Shown here in pieces: positions 1-8,703 of a stretch of 64,000 nucleotides of DNA. The stretch covers positions 1-64,000 of the forward strand of contig NZ_LDUG01000025.1 in NCBI RefSeq assembly GCF_001530125.1. Reading direction: 5' to 3'. Under the pieces are notes generated by a model. The model searched no databases. It had not been told where the DNA came from and worked only from the letters and a program-made list of their open reading frames with translations. The translations under genes were made by a program, and so were the position numbers. Every line of letters starts with the position of its first letter. The first letter of the stretch is position 1. Source of the stretch: Thiobacillus denitrificans. GTDB taxonomy: Bacteria > Pseudomonadota > Gammaproteobacteria > Burkholderiales > Thiobacillaceae.

Positions 1-749
1 GCCCCCGCCGCCAGCAGAGCCGCACGCGCGGCCTGCTGCCAGGCGGTGTCGGCCAGCGCGGCGCGCGCCACCCAGCGCGACGGCGCGCTCACCGCCCACG
101 GCCCCAGCCGGGCCTCCAGCGCGTCGAGCAGGGCCGGCTCGGCCAGCACGAAACCGACGCGCGCGCCCGCCAGGCCGAAAAACTTGCCCAGTCCACGCAG
201 TACGATCAGCCCTTCGCGCGGACAGTCGGCGGACAGACTCGCCTCGGGCGTGGCGTCGATGAAGGCCTCGTCCACCAGCAGCCAGCCGCCGCGCGCCGCC
301 AGTTCGGCGTGCCAGGCCAGGAGATCGGCACGGTGATAGGTCTGTCCGCCGGGATTGTTGGGATGCACCAGCACCAGCACGTCGAGCGCGCCCACCCCCT
401 GCTCCGGCTGCCAGGCCGTCACCGTGTGTCCGGCGGCACGCCAGGCGTGGGCGTGTTCGGCATAGGCCGGATGCGGTACGCCGACCCGGTAGGCGGCGCG
501 CAGCCACGGCAGCGCCTGGATCGCGGCCTGTGAACCGGCCACCGGCAATACGCACGCGCTGCCGTAATACGCGGCGGCGGCCGACACCAGACCGTCCTCG
601 GCTTCGGGCAGGCGTTGCCAGACGGCTGCCGGGATGGGCGGCACCGGCCAGCCGGCGGGATTGATGCCGGTGGACAGATCGAGCCAGTCGGCCGGCTCGA
701 TGCCGTAGCGCTCGGCCGCAGCCAGCAATCTGCCGCCGTGTTCAAGCAT
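1..749 (-). CDS. cobC: Threonine-phosphate decarboxylase (CobC/CobD-type), 3' end outside the window
   Basis: A PLP-dependent aminotransferase-fold enzyme that would decarboxylate L-threonine phosphate to aminopropanol phosphate for the cobalamin nucleotide loop. The translation begins [19 protein letters not shown], continues with [12 protein letters not shown], has the HPNNPGGQ substrate/cofactor-loop motif and the [13 protein letters not shown] segment that holds the PLP-binding lysine and the GLAG-R signature of the family. About 250 residues are visible and the C-terminus lies beyond position 1. The ATG at 749 overlaps the end of cbiB by 8 bases, so the two are probably translationally coupled. 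The identity rests on these motifs plus the B12 operon context. A histidinol-phosphate aminotransferase is the main alternative, but context argues against it. Confidence 0.85.
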   Translation of the reverse strand, partial: MLEHGGRLLAAAERYGIEPADWLDLSTGINPAGWPVPPIPAAVWQRLPEAEDGLVSAAAAYYGSACVLPVAGSQAAIQALPWLRAAYRVGVPHPAYAEHAHAWRAAGHTVTAWQPEQGVGALDVLVLVHPNNPGGQTYHRADLLAWHAELAARGGWLLVDEAFIDATPEASLSADCPREGLIVLRGLGKFFGLAGARVGFVLAEPALLDALEARLGPWAVSAPSRWVARAALADTAWQQAARAALLAAG

Positions 750-1674
750 GGTTGACGCCCCACACAAGCAGCGCGGCCGCGGCGAATACCGCCAGCCACA
801 GCAAGGCGCCATGACGCACCAGCTTGAGGGCGCGCGCGATGTCGCCGCCCTCTGGCGCCGCACCCTGCCCCAGCGCGGGACGGGATTCGCTCTGCCCGTG
901 ATAGACCGCCGCGCCGCCCAGGCGCACCTCCAATGCGCCCGCGCCCGCGGCCATCACCGGGCCGGCGTTGGGGCTGTCCCATGCCGGCGCCTGGGTGCGC
1001 CAGCACGCCAGCGCGAGGCGGGTGCGTCCCAACAGCGCATAGCTCAGCGCGGTCAGCCGCGCCGGCGCAAAATTGAGGCCGTCGTCGAGCCGCGCCGCCG
1101 CCCAGCCGAAGCTTAGATACCGCGGCGTTTTGTAGCCCCACATGGCATCCAGCGTGTTGACCAGCCGATAGCCCAGCGCGCCCGCGGCGCCGGCGACGAG
1201 GAACCAGAACAGCGCGCCGAACACGGCATCGTTGCCGTTTTCCAGCACCGATTCGACGGTCGCGCGCGACACCCCTTCGGCATCGAGCGCGGCGGTGTCG
1301 CGGCTCACCATCATCGAGACGCCCGCGCGCGCGGCGTCCAGGTCGCCGCGCGCCAGCGCGGCCGCCACCGGCTCGGCATGCCGATGCAGGCTGTTCAGGC
1401 CGATCGCGGCATACAGCACCAACGCGCTGAACGCCGCGCCCACCACCGGCTGCTGCTGCAGCCAGCCGGCGAACGCGACCCCCGGCACCACCAGCAGCGC
1501 CAGCGCCGCCGCACCGTGCAATCGATGCCCGCGCCCATCGAGGTTAAACCGCGCTTCCAGCCAGACCGCCAGCCGCCCGAATCCCGCCAGCGGGTGAAAC
1601 CGGCGCGGTTCGCCGAGGAGGGCGTCGAGAAGCAGCGCCGCTGCAACCAGAAGCGCGCTCAGGTTTGTCCCCAA
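742..1674 (-). CDS. cbiB: Adenosylcobinamide-phosphate synthase (CbiB/CobD)
   Basis: Membrane enzyme that attaches aminopropanol (phosphate) to adenosylcobyric acid. The roughly 310-residue protein starts with a hydrophobic helix ([18 protein letters not shown]), then [11 protein letters not shown], and carries the family signatures [28 protein letters not shown] and [12 protein letters not shown]-terminal helix closes the protein. No ATG sits near the expected N-terminus. A TTG at 1674 or a CTG at 1662, both overlapping the 3' end of bluB, fit the family start, and I chose the TTG. A longer open frame exists upstream but lies inside bluB. Its position between bluB and cobC is that of the late cobalamin pathway. 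Function is confident; the exact start is not. Confidence 0.87.
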   Translation of the reverse strand: MGTNLSALLVAAALLLDALLGEPRRFHPLAGFGRLAVWLEARFNLDGRGHRLHGAAALALLVVPGVAFAGWLQQQPVVGAAFSALVLYAAIGLNSLHRHAEPVAAALARGDLDAARAGVSMMVSRDTAALDAEGVSRATVESVLENGNDAVFGALFWFLVAGAAGALGYRLVNTLDAMWGYKTPRYLSFGWAAARLDDGLNFAPARLTALSYALLGRTRLALACWRTQAPAWDSPNAGPVMAAGAGALEVRLGGAAVYHGQSESRPALGQGAAPEGGDIARALKLVRHGALLWLAVFAAAALLVWGVNHA

Positions 1675-2306
1675 TGGTTCTCGAACAGGCAGTCGGCAAT
1701 GGCGCGGCGACGCTCCCAGCCTTCGCTTTCCAGCATCGGCACGTCGTAAAACGCATCGACCTGCCCCAGGCAGAGGATCGCCACCGGCTGCCCGCCGGGC
1801 GGGATGCCCAGCAACTGCGCGACCGCCTGCGGATCGAACAGCGACACCCAGCCCAGCCCCAGCCCCTCGGCGCGCGCCGCCAGCCATAGATTCTGGATCG
1901 CGCAGGCGACCGAGGCGAGGTCCATCTCGGGCAGGGTGCGCCGTCCCAGGATATAGGGCTCGCGCGCGTCCATCAGCGCCGCCACCCAGAGTTCGCCGCA
2001 GTCCAGGATGCCCTCGACCTTGAGCCGCATGAACGCATCGCCGCGCTCGCCCAGCGCCTCGGCGGTGCGGATGCGCTCGGCCTCGACCAGGGCGTGCAGG
2101 CGCTGGCGCAAATCAGTTTGGGTGATACGGATGAAGCGCCACGGCTGCATCAGGCCGACGCTGGGCGCGCTGTGCGCCGCCGCCAGCAGCCGCTGCCGCA
2201 CCTCGGGCGCGACCGGGCCGGGGCGAAAGTGGCGCATGTCGCGCCGCTCGCGGATGGCGCGATAGACCGCGTCGCGTTCGGCCGGGCTGAAGGCGTGGGG
2301 GCTCAT
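1659..2306 (-). CDS. bluB: 5,6-dimethylbenzimidazole synthase (BluB)
   Basis: Flavin-destroying nitroreductase-fold enzyme that converts reduced FMN to 5,6-dimethylbenzimidazole, the lower ligand of B12. From ATG 2306 the protein is 215 residues. Visible signatures are [15 protein letters not shown] at the N-terminus (FMN-phosphate-contacting arginines), [17 protein letters not shown], and [12 protein letters not shown] near the C-terminus. An upstream GTG at 2336 would overlap cobO and lacks family similarity, so the internal ATG is preferred. It lies 13 bases after cobO and overlaps the start of cbiB. Ordinary nitroreductases lack the SVGLMQPW context, which separates BluB from them. Confidence 0.92.
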   Translation of the reverse strand: MSPHAFSPAERDAVYRAIRERRDMRHFRPGPVAPEVRQRLLAAAHSAPSVGLMQPWRFIRITQTDLRQRLHALVEAERIRTAEALGERGDAFMRLKVEGILDCGELWVAALMDAREPYILGRRTLPEMDLASVACAIQNLWLAARAEGLGLGWVSLFDPQAVAQLLGIPPGGQPVAILCLGQVDAFYDVPMLESEGWERRRAIADCLFENHWGQT

Positions 2307-2319
2307 CGGGCGTGGCGGT

Positions 2320-2928
2320 TCACAGGTCGATGCCACGCTGCGCCTTGACGCCGGCGCGATAGGCGTGCTTTTCGTCGGCGATGACCGACACCGTGTCGGC
2401 CAGCTCGATCAGCGCGTCGGACGCGCCGCGCCCGGTGACGATGACGTGCTGCATCGGCGGGCGGTTCGCCAGCGCATCCAGCACCTCGTCGGCGTCGAGA
2501 TAGCCGTAGCTCAGCAGATAGGTCAGTTCGTCCAGAATCACCAGCTGATACGACGCATCGCCCAGCATCCGCCTGGCCACCGCCCAGCCGCGCTGCGCGG
2601 TGGCGATGTCCTGCTCGCGGTTTTGCGTATCCCAGGTGAAGCCGTCGCCCAGCACATGCCATTCCACCCCGTGCTGCTTGCCGAAGAACGCCTCTTCGCC
2701 GGTATCGGTGCGGCTCTTGATGAACTGGCAGACACCCGCTTTCATGCCGTAACCGAGCGAGCGCGCCAGGGTGCCGAAGGCCGAGGTGGATTTGCCTTTG
2801 CCGTTGCCGGTGATGACGATGAGCAGGCCGCGCTCGATGGTGGCCGATGCGATCGCCGCGTCGATGACGGCCTTTTTGCGCGCCATGCGCGCCGCATGGC
2901 GCGCGTTTTTCGCCGGATCAGCGCTCAC
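2320..2928 (-). CDS. cobO: Cob(I)yrinic acid a,c-diamide adenosyltransferase (CobO/BtuR)
   Basis: Transfers the adenosyl group of ATP to cobalt in corrinoids. The 202-residue protein has the P-loop GNGKGKSTSAFGTLAR at about residues 41-56, the region GVCQFIKS, the VILDELTYLLSYGYLD Walker B-like segment and VIVTGRGA. The basic N-terminus (NARHAARMARKKA) is normal for CobO. Its ATG at 2928 overlaps the end of the BtuN-like gene by 11 bases. Within the operon it converts imported or synthesised corrinoid to the adenosylated form before CbiB and CobC act. Confidence 0.94.
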   Translation of the reverse strand: MSADPAKNARHAARMARKKAVIDAAIASATIERGLLIVITGNGKGKSTSAFGTLARSLGYGMKAGVCQFIKSRTDTGEEAFFGKQHGVEWHVLGDGFTWDTQNREQDIATAQRGWAVARRMLGDASYQLVILDELTYLLSYGYLDADEVLDALANRPPMQHVIVTGRGASDALIELADTVSVIADEKHAYRAGVKAQRGIDL

Positions 2929-3514
2929 GACGCGTTCCCATCAGCGTGCGCGGATCGCCATCGCGCCGGAAAGCCGCCGCCAGCGCCACGTGCACGGTTG
3001 CCGCCAGGCCCAGGTACAGCGCAAACGTGCCCAGCATGGGCGGGAAATATTTCTCAAGACGCAGGACGAGACCGGCCAGCGTCGGCTCGGCAAAGCGTCC
3101 CGAGTAGAAATAAAATCCGCCGGTGGTAAGCAACTGGGCCACCGCCACGGCCACCAGCGCAACACCGACCAGCCTGAACAGGCCAAGCAGGGACAGCCGG
3201 TGCCCGCGGGCGTAGAAACGCCCCCCGGCAAACAGCACCAGATAGGCCGGAATCAGCAGCCAGTAGGCCGGCGACACGCAGAAATCCGACACCCCGCCCC
3301 AGGTGATGGCGACGTAGTCGATGGCCACGCTGGCGGCGATCAGCGCGGGCACCACCCACAGCGCCCGCACGTACACGCCGAGCAGGAAAAAGATCGCCCA
3401 CGAGGCGTCGGGCAGGGAATGGATGCTGGCCCAGTGGTGGCTGCGGGTGAGCAGCATCATCAGGGCGAGCACGGCAACGATGCCGTATTGTTGGCGCGAA
3501 GTCAGGGTAAACAT
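2918..3514 (-). CDS. Hydrophobic membrane protein of the B12 operon (BtuN-like)
   Basis: A 198-residue integral membrane protein with about five or six hydrophobic segments, for example YGIVAVLALMMLL, ALWVVPALIAASVAI, YWLLIPAYLVLFAG and LVGVALVAVAVAQLL, and a basic C-terminus. It sits between btuB and cobO, in the place where betaproteobacterial B12 loci often encode a small membrane protein called BtuN in subsystem annotations. That name is a recollection of context, not a proven homology. A role in moving corrinoid across the inner membrane is inferred. No ATPase or periplasmic B12-binding gene is present here, so it may stand in for part of an ECF-like or other uptake route. Confidence 0.6.
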   Translation of the reverse strand: MFTLTSRQQYGIVAVLALMMLLTRSHHWASIHSLPDASWAIFFLLGVYVRALWVVPALIAASVAIDYVAITWGGVSDFCVSPAYWLLIPAYLVLFAGGRFYARGHRLSLLGLFRLVGVALVAVAVAQLLTTGGFYFYSGRFAEPTLAGLVLRLEKYFPPMLGTFALYLGLAATVHVALAAAFRRDGDPRTLMGTRRER

Positions 3515-3554
3515 ACGAGGTTTCCAGATTAAGGCCGCCCACGGGCGGCACGGT

Positions 3555-5372
3555 TTATTTGGGCTGATAGCGCACGGTCAGATACGCGCCGCGCCCCGGC
3601 TGGTTATAGCCAAAAGCGGTTTCGTAATCCACGTCGAACAGGTTTTCCAGCCGGGCGCCGAGCGACCAGGCAGCTGCCAAGCGGTATTCGGCGCGCAGGT
3701 CGAGCAGTGCATAGCCTGCCATACGGCGGGTATTGCTCTCGTTGTCGAAACGCTCGCCCTCGCCGCGCAACGTAGCGCCCAGACGCCAGACGCCAAGACG
3801 GCGGTCGATGTCGATGCGCAGGCTTTCCTGCGCGCGGCGCGGCAGCACCTTGCCCTGGTTCGCACCCGACGATGCGTTTTCCGGGTCTTGCAGCGTCAGG
3901 TTGACCGCGGCATCCCACGCACCGAAACGACGGTTGGCAGCCAATTCAAGGCCCCGGATCTCAGCACGGTTGATGTTGGCTGGCGGAAACCCTGCGATGA
4001 GATCGCTGATGCGGTTGTCGAACAGGGTAGCCGACCAGCGTCCGCCCGATAACCGACCGCCTAGGCCCAGCTCTATATTGCGCGAGGTTTCGGAGCGCAA
4101 ATTGGGGTTGCCAAAACCGGGGTAATACAGCTGGTTGAAGGTCGGTGCCTTGAACGCGGTGCCATAGGCCAAGCGCAGATCGAGGTTTGTCATCACCGGA
4201 TAACCCCACGCAACATTGCCGGTGGTGTGACGGCCGAACTGACTGTTATCGTCGCCGCGCAGGGCAAGTTGCACGCGGTGCTTGTCCCATTGGCCCTGAT
4301 ATTCGGCAAAAACGCCGGTGGTGTCGCGCCGGGTAACGGCATAGGCAGCATTGCTGCGGACATGGTCTTCTTGGCGATCCAGCCCCAGCGTCAGCAGATG
4401 ATCCCTCCCCAAGCTGAAATCGTTTTGCATCGAAGCGCTGTTGCGGCGTGTATTGAAAGTGCTGCTGTACACGCCGTTCTTGAAGTTGTCGGATTCGTCG
4501 CGCCCCTGCCCGGCGCTGAGCTTGACTCGCCAAGCCTCATTGAAGCGGTGCGTGATGCCCGCGCCGATGACCTGTTGCACGAATTCCGACTGATTCTGGA
4601 AAGTACCGTCGAACTCGTTGTCGCCCTGCGCCCGCAACGCGTGCAGATCGAGTTCGCTGCCCGGCGCAAAACGGTAGCCGCCGCGTAGGGTAAACGCTGT
4701 ATTGCGATAACCGTCGTTATCAGGCTCGTTAGTAAAACAGGCCACGCCGGGCAAGCCCTTGCAGGCATTGAACCCGTCGGTGCGGGTATGCGCCACCCCA
4801 GCGTTGAACCAGCCCTGCTCGCCACCGCCAGAAAGTCCCGCCGTGGCGCCGCGCGTGTTGTTGCTGCCCACGGTCAAGCTCGCACGCGGGGTGAGCGCGC
4901 CGCCACCTTTACGGGTAAAAATCTGGATCACCCCGCCAATGGCTTCCGAGCCGTACAAACTGGAAACCGGCCCGCGTACCACTTCGATGCGCTCGATCAG
5001 ATGCATCGGAAAATCCTGAAACGCCGCGGTGCCTGTGGTGGCTGAGCCAATCTTCACACCGTCGATCAGCACCAGCACATGATCGCTGTTGGCGCCGCGC
5101 AAGAATATCGACGTGCCCTTGCCCTCCCCGCCATTGTTGGCCAGCGTAACGCCGACCATCCCCTGCAGCACATCGGCCAGCGAACGCGCCTGCAGGCGCT
5201 CGATGTCGCTGCGGGTAATGACGCTCACCGAGGCGAGGCTGTCATCCACGGTTTGCGCCGTGCGGGTAGGTGTCACCACGATGGTTTCGCCGACGAATTC
5301 CGGCAGGGTTTCCGCGTAGGCGAATGGGATGAAAGCAACGCCCAGGGCGAGCGCGAGAGTAGTTTGACGCAT
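3555..5372 (-). CDS. btuB: TonB-dependent vitamin B12 outer-membrane receptor (BtuB)
   Basis: A 605-residue outer-membrane receptor for cobalamin. The signal peptide MRQTTLALALGVAFIPFAYA is followed by a TonB box (ETIVVTPTRT) and a plug domain with SDIERLQARSLADVLQGMVGV, IFLRGANSDHVLVLIDGVKI and RIEVVRGPVSSLYGSEAIGG. A long beta-barrel follows, ending YNQPGRGAYLTVRYQPK with a closing aromatic strand. Length and order match BtuB (about 600 residues). It is the first gene behind the cobalamin riboswitch, with the biosynthetic genes downstream, so uptake and remodelling are co-regulated by B12. Confidence 0.94.
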   Translation of the reverse strand: MRQTTLALALGVAFIPFAYAETLPEFVGETIVVTPTRTAQTVDDSLASVSVITRSDIERLQARSLADVLQGMVGVTLANNGGEGKGTSIFLRGANSDHVLVLIDGVKIGSATTGTAAFQDFPMHLIERIEVVRGPVSSLYGSEAIGGVIQIFTRKGGGALTPRASLTVGSNNTRGATAGLSGGGEQGWFNAGVAHTRTDGFNACKGLPGVACFTNEPDNDGYRNTAFTLRGGYRFAPGSELDLHALRAQGDNEFDGTFQNQSEFVQQVIGAGITHRFNEAWRVKLSAGQGRDESDNFKNGVYSSTFNTRRNSASMQNDFSLGRDHLLTLGLDRQEDHVRSNAAYAVTRRDTTGVFAEYQGQWDKHRVQLALRGDDNSQFGRHTTGNVAWGYPVMTNLDLRLAYGTAFKAPTFNQLYYPGFGNPNLRSETSRNIELGLGGRLSGGRWSATLFDNRISDLIAGFPPANINRAEIRGLELAANRRFGAWDAAVNLTLQDPENASSGANQGKVLPRRAQESLRIDIDRRLGVWRLGATLRGEGERFDNESNTRRMAGYALLDLRAEYRLAAAWSLGARLENLFDVDYETAFGYNQPGRGAYLTVRYQPK

Positions 5373-5447
5373 GATGTGGTCCGGTTTTGGCGCCCGCTTC
5401 CCCGCAGGCGCGTTGCACGATCCGCTGCGCGAATTCGTCGCGTCAGG

Positions 5448-5628
5448 GCTCAGGCCGGTATCCGGGCTCGCGCTTGTAAGACCATCGCCTTCCCGGGCGA
5501 ACCCAGTGGCGGTGTGATGGACCGTTTAGCGCTTACCGTTGCGGGGGCAGCACAGGCATGGCAGCGAATCGCCGCGCACCTGTTTCCCGTTTATCCTCAG
5601 CGGCGGAAAGCCGCGTCGGCACCTGAAG
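5448..5628 (-). promoter_or_regulatory. Cobalamin riboswitch upstream of btuB
   Basis: The minus strand carries the conserved cobalamin aptamer blocks: GCCACTGGG (complement at 5502-5510), GGGAAGGCG, and the B12 box AGCCCGGATACCGGCC (complement at 5453-5468), preceded by a GC-rich paired region around 5600-5628. It ends about 75 bases before the btuB start, leaving room for an expression platform over the ribosome-binding site. Known members repress B12 uptake and synthesis genes when adenosylcobalamin is abundant. Outer boundaries are estimated. Confidence 0.93.
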
Positions 5629-5715
5629 CCGCGCATTATAACCATGCAAGCGCCGCCTGCGCGCGCCTTTCGCCGACCGATTGACCGCCCGCACATCGCC
5701 CCCTATAGTCCCGCC

Positions 5716-5913
5716 ATGCAAGCTGAACTCGATACCCTCGAAACCAAGATCCGCCAGGTGGCCGAGCTGTGCCACACGCTGCGGCAGGACAACATCGCCC
5801 TGCGCCAGCAGCTGCTGACCGCGCAGCGTGACAACAAGCAGCTGACGACCCGGCTGGATGCCGCCAAGACGCGGCTGCAAACGCTGCTCGACACCCTGCC
5901 GGAGGACGTCTGA
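5716..5913 (+). CDS. ZapB-like / TIGR02449-type small coiled-coil protein
   Basis: A 65-residue, almost entirely helical protein (MQAELDTLETKIRQVAEL ... LRQDNIALRQQLLTAQRDN) with a continuous heptad pattern, typical of the small coiled-coil proteins encoded just upstream of zapA in many proteobacteria. The ATG at 5716 is preceded by a clear gap from the riboswitch. The stop codon overlaps the zapA start (TGATG). A role at the division site alongside ZapA is inferred from the coupling and the coiled-coil nature; ZapB itself is only an analogue. Confidence 0.8.
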   Translation: MQAELDTLETKIRQVAELCHTLRQDNIALRQQLLTAQRDNKQLTTRLDAAKTRLQTLLDTLPEDV

Positions 5914-6215
5914 TGGCGGGCCCGCGCTCCATCGAAATCCACATTCTGGGCCGCGCCTACAAGGTGGCGTGTTCGCGCGAGGAGGAATCGGCGCTGATTG
6001 CGGCGGCCGATTATCTGGACGAAAAAATGCGCGAAATTCGCGAAAGCAGCAAGGTGATCGGCGCCGAGCGCATCGCCATCATGGCGGGGCTCAACCTGGC
6101 GCACGAACTGCTGACCCAGGGCGGCGGCGGCCGGACCGAGGAAACACGCGCCCGGCTGACGCACTGCAACGCCCTGCTCGATACAGTACTGGAAGATCAG
6201 GACAAACTCTTCTAA
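5913..6215 (+). CDS. zapA: Cell division protein ZapA
   Basis: A 100-residue FtsZ-ring stabiliser. The N-terminal domain has IEIHILGRAYKVACSREEE and AADYLDEKMREIRESSKVIG, followed by ERIAIMAGLNLAHELL and a C-terminal coiled coil rich in Glu/Arg, as in ZapA. Its start overlaps the preceding coiled-coil gene by one base. The 6S RNA gene begins about 10 bases after the stop, the conserved zapA-ssrS-fau arrangement of gamma- and betaproteobacteria. Confidence 0.92.
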   Translation: MAGPRSIEIHILGRAYKVACSREEESALIAAADYLDEKMREIRESSKVIGAERIAIMAGLNLAHELLTQGGGGRTEETRARLTHCNALLDTVLEDQDKLF

Positions 6216-6224
6216 ACTGGCGTT

Positions 6225-6406
6225 GCTCCCTGCGGTGTTCGAGGCTGGTTGCTATTTCTCTGAACCAATGCATACGTGCAAGGCTGCGATCTATTCCGAT
6301 GCGGGTGTGCGCGTGACACGTTTCATGTGCCCAAAGCGTCTTTGAGCGCGGCCGTCTTGGACCCAGGTTCAAGAGTCTGCGGCCAGTCACGGCACAGGCG
6401 GGGAGC
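6225..6406 (+). ncRNA. ssrS: 6S RNA (SsrS)
   Basis: The 190-base gap between zapA and fau can fold into one long hairpin. The 5' arm starting GCTCCCTGC at 6225 pairs with the 3' arm GCGGGGAGC ending at 6406, with an internal region around 6290-6340 that can form the open, promoter-like bubble of 6S RNA. Location zapA-ssrS-fau is the canonical genomic context. 6S RNA binds sigma-70 RNA polymerase and dampens transcription in stationary phase. Ends are estimated from the terminal pairing. Confidence 0.85.
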
Positions 6407-6417
6407 ACTACCCCTTC

Positions 6418-7026
6418 ATGACCAAATTCAATCTCAGGCGCCAGCTCAAGGCTGCGCGCAACGCGCTCAAACCCGCTGATCGCCACAAGGCTGCGCGCGC
6501 CTCCCTGCGGCTGGCGCTGCGCCACGGCCTGTTGCTGCGTTCGCAACGCATCGGCTTTTATCTGCCGCAAGGCGGCGAATTCGACGCCCACCCCCTGCTC
6601 AACCAAGCCCTATGGATGCACCGTGAGTGTTTCCTGCCGATGCTGCCGCGGCGTGGCCGGGTAATGCGGTTCGGGCGGGTGGGCCGCAACACACGCATGA
6701 AGCCTAACCGCTTTGGCATCCCCGAACCCATCGATGCGAAACCCCTGCGCGCGCGCCAACTCGACCTGCTGCTGATGCCGCTGGTGGGGTTCGATCTCGA
6801 GGGCAACCGGCTGGGGATGGGCGGCGGCTTTTACGACGCAACGCTGGCCTTCATGCGGCACCGGCGCCTGTGGCGCAAGCCGCGCCTGGTTGGGATCGCC
6901 TACGAATGCCAGCGGGTGGATGCGTTGCCGCACGAGCCCTGGGACATGCCGCTCGATGCGGTGCTGACCGAGCGCCAGCTGTACCGCTTCAACTCAAGCC
7001 ACCCTGGCGTTTATTCGCCCAGATAG
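6418..7026 (+). CDS. fau: 5-formyltetrahydrofolate cyclo-ligase
   Basis: A 202-residue enzyme that converts 5-formyl-THF to 5,10-methenyl-THF using ATP. It has the basic N-terminal LRRQLKAARNAL, the RIGFYLPQGGEFDAHPL region, GIPEP, and the strongly conserved LLLMPLVGFDLEGNRLGMGGGFYDATLAF substrate/ATP region near residues 118-146. ATG 6418 lies 11 bases after the 6S RNA end, so co-transcription with ssrS is likely, as in E. coli. The stop at 7026 overlaps the convergent livF stop by 16 bases. Confidence 0.93.
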   Translation: MTKFNLRRQLKAARNALKPADRHKAARASLRLALRHGLLLRSQRIGFYLPQGGEFDAHPLLNQALWMHRECFLPMLPRRGRVMRFGRVGRNTRMKPNRFGIPEPIDAKPLRARQLDLLLMPLVGFDLEGNRLGMGGGFYDATLAFMRHRRLWRKPRLVGIAYECQRVDALPHEPWDMPLDAVLTERQLYRFNSSHPGVYSPR

Positions 7027-7724
7027 GCTTGACGCACGGCGGGATTGGCTGCGAGATCGGCAGCGTTTCCACTCAGCGTGATGACCCCGTTTTCCAGCAC
7101 GTAGCCGCGCGCGCAGGTTTTCAACGCCAGATGGGCATTCTGCTCGATCAACAGCACCGCCACGCCGCCAGCCGCAATCTGGCGGATGATGTCGAACACC
7201 GCCCGTACCATCAAAGGTGCCAGCCCCATGCTCGGCTCGTCCAGCAACAGCAGGCGCGGGCGCGCCATCATCGCGCGCCCCAAGGCCAGCATCTGCTGTT
7301 CGCCGCCGGACAACAGCCCGGCAAGCTGCGTGCGACGCTCGGTCAAACGGGGCAGCAGCGTATGCACCTGATCGAGATCGCGGGCGATCGCCGCGCGATC
7401 GCGCCGGCTGTAAGCGCCCATCATCAGGTTTTCGGCAACCGACATGCGAGGGAACACGCCGCGGCCTTCGGGCACCAGGGCGAGTCCGCGCCGCGCGACT
7501 TGGTGCGCAGGCAGCCGGGTGAGCGGCTGGCCGTCGAAATGCACGCTGCCGGAATGCGGCGCGATGAGGCCGCTGATGGCTTTGAGGGTGGTGGTCTTGC
7601 CCGCGCCGTTGGCGCCGATGAGGCAGACCATTTCGCCCGGCGCAACCTCCAGGCTGAGATCGCGCACCGCCTGGATCCCGCCATATGCCACCGACAACTG
7701 GCTGACTGATAGCAGCGGGTTCAT
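7011..7724 (-). CDS. livF: Branched-chain amino acid ABC transporter ATP-binding protein LivF
   Basis: A 237-residue ABC ATPase of the HAAT family. Walker A GANGAGKTT, the LivF-specific Q-loop and helical region (ENLMMGAYSRRDR), signature LSGGEQQMLALGRAMM, Walker B LLLLDEPSMGLAPL and switch histidine in LLIEQNAH are all present. I start at ATG 7724 (MNPLLSVSQLSVAYGGIQAV), since the further upstream residues come from an adjacent repeat. It is the last gene of livHMGF and is separated from livG by a 132-bp dispersed repeat, which may affect its co-expression. Confidence 0.93.
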   Translation of the reverse strand: MNPLLSVSQLSVAYGGIQAVRDLSLEVAPGEMVCLIGANGAGKTTTLKAISGLIAPHSGSVHFDGQPLTRLPAHQVARRGLALVPEGRGVFPRMSVAENLMMGAYSRRDRAAIARDLDQVHTLLPRLTERRTQLAGLLSGGEQQMLALGRAMMARPRLLLLDEPSMGLAPLMVRAVFDIIRQIAAGGVAVLLIEQNAHLALKTCARGYVLENGVITLSGNAADLAANPAVRQAYLGE

Positions 7725-7736
7725 CGCGTCAAACCT

Positions 7737-7868
7737 TTCACCACAGAGACACAGAGGCACTGAGAACCCCTCAAATTCCCGTGTCGTAGCGCTTCAACGC
7801 CTAGCTTTTCCTCTGTGTCCCAAGGGATACCGTTCCTGCGGAACATATCTCCGTGCCTCTGTGGTGAA
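7737..7868. repeat. Dispersed intergenic repeat with CACAGAG ends
   Basis: A 132-bp element filling the livG-livF gap. The left end reads TTCACCACAGAGACACAGAG and the right end GTGCCTCTGTGGTGAA, forming an imperfect terminal inverted repeat. The short tract ACAGAGACACAGAGG with its reverse partner is a widely seen intergenic repeat type in environmental bacteria. It contains no plausible gene. Inside it lies a secondary CCTCTGTGTCCC block near 7810 that partially repeats the ends. Confidence 0.75.
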
Positions 7869-7884
7869 GTTTTTTTACTTAGGG

Positions 7885-8703
7885 TCATATCGCCTCGTCC
7901 CCCAGATAAGCGGCAATCACCTTGGGGTCGCGGCTGACCACATCGGGGGTGCCCTCGGCGATTTTCACGCCGTAGTCGAGCACCGCCAGCCGGGTGCACA
8001 GCCCCATCACCAGTTTCACGTCGTGTTCGATCAGCAGCAGCGTCAGGCCGTCAGCCTGCAGCTGCAGCAGCAGTTCGCGCAGCGCCGCACGTTCGGCCTT
8101 GTTCATCCCGGCGGCAGGTTCGTCGAGCGCCAGCAGGCTCGGTTCGGTCGCCAGCGCGCGGGCAATTTCGAGCCGCCGCTGGTCGCCGTAGGGCAGGTTC
8201 TTGGCAAGACGGTCGGCGTGCTGTGCGATGCCCACGCGGCGCAGCAGGGCAGCTGCGCGCTCGCGCGAATCGGCTTCTTCGCGGCGCGTGCCGGGCAGGC
8301 GCAGCACCGCGCCGACGACGCCGCTGGTGGTGCGCGCGTGGCGCCCGACCAGCACGTTTTCGAGCGCGGTCATCTCGGCAAACAGGCGGATGTTCTGGAA
8401 GGTGCGCGCCAGCCCCGCGTGCAACACCTGGTGCGGCGGCCGCCCGTCTAGGCGGGCGTCGTTGAGGCGGATCTCGCCGCGGTCGATCGAGTACAGGCCG
8501 GTGAGCGCGTTGAACAGCGTCGTTTTGCCCGCGCCGTTGGGGCCGATGAGGCCGAAAATTTCGCCCGCGTGAACCTGCAGCGAAATGTCGGATAGCGCCT
8601 GCAAGCCGCCAAACGCCTTGCTCACGGCGGTAACGGTCAGCAGCGGTGTCAACTCTGCATCGAGCTTGCTCGATAGGAGATTGCCTACCTTTGGTGCGCT
8701 CAT
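7885..8703 (-). CDS. livG: Branched-chain amino acid ABC transporter ATP-binding protein LivG
   Basis: A 272-residue ABC ATPase. Walker A GPNGAGKTTLFN, the LivG hallmark GLARTFQNIRLF, the long insertion (GRHARTTSGVVGAVLRLPGT), signature LPYGDQRRLEIARAL, Walker B LLALDEPAAGMN and LLIEHDVKLVM are present. ATG 8703 (MSAPKVGNLL) overlaps the livM stop by four bases (ATGA), showing translational coupling. It pairs with LivF to energise the LivHM permease. Confidence 0.94.
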   Translation of the reverse strand: MSAPKVGNLLSSKLDAELTPLLTVTAVSKAFGGLQALSDISLQVHAGEIFGLIGPNGAGKTTLFNALTGLYSIDRGEIRLNDARLDGRPPHQVLHAGLARTFQNIRLFAEMTALENVLVGRHARTTSGVVGAVLRLPGTRREEADSRERAAALLRRVGIAQHADRLAKNLPYGDQRRLEIARALATEPSLLALDEPAAGMNKAERAALRELLLQLQADGLTLLLIEHDVKLVMGLCTRLAVLDYGVKIAEGTPDVVSRDPKVIAAYLGDEAI

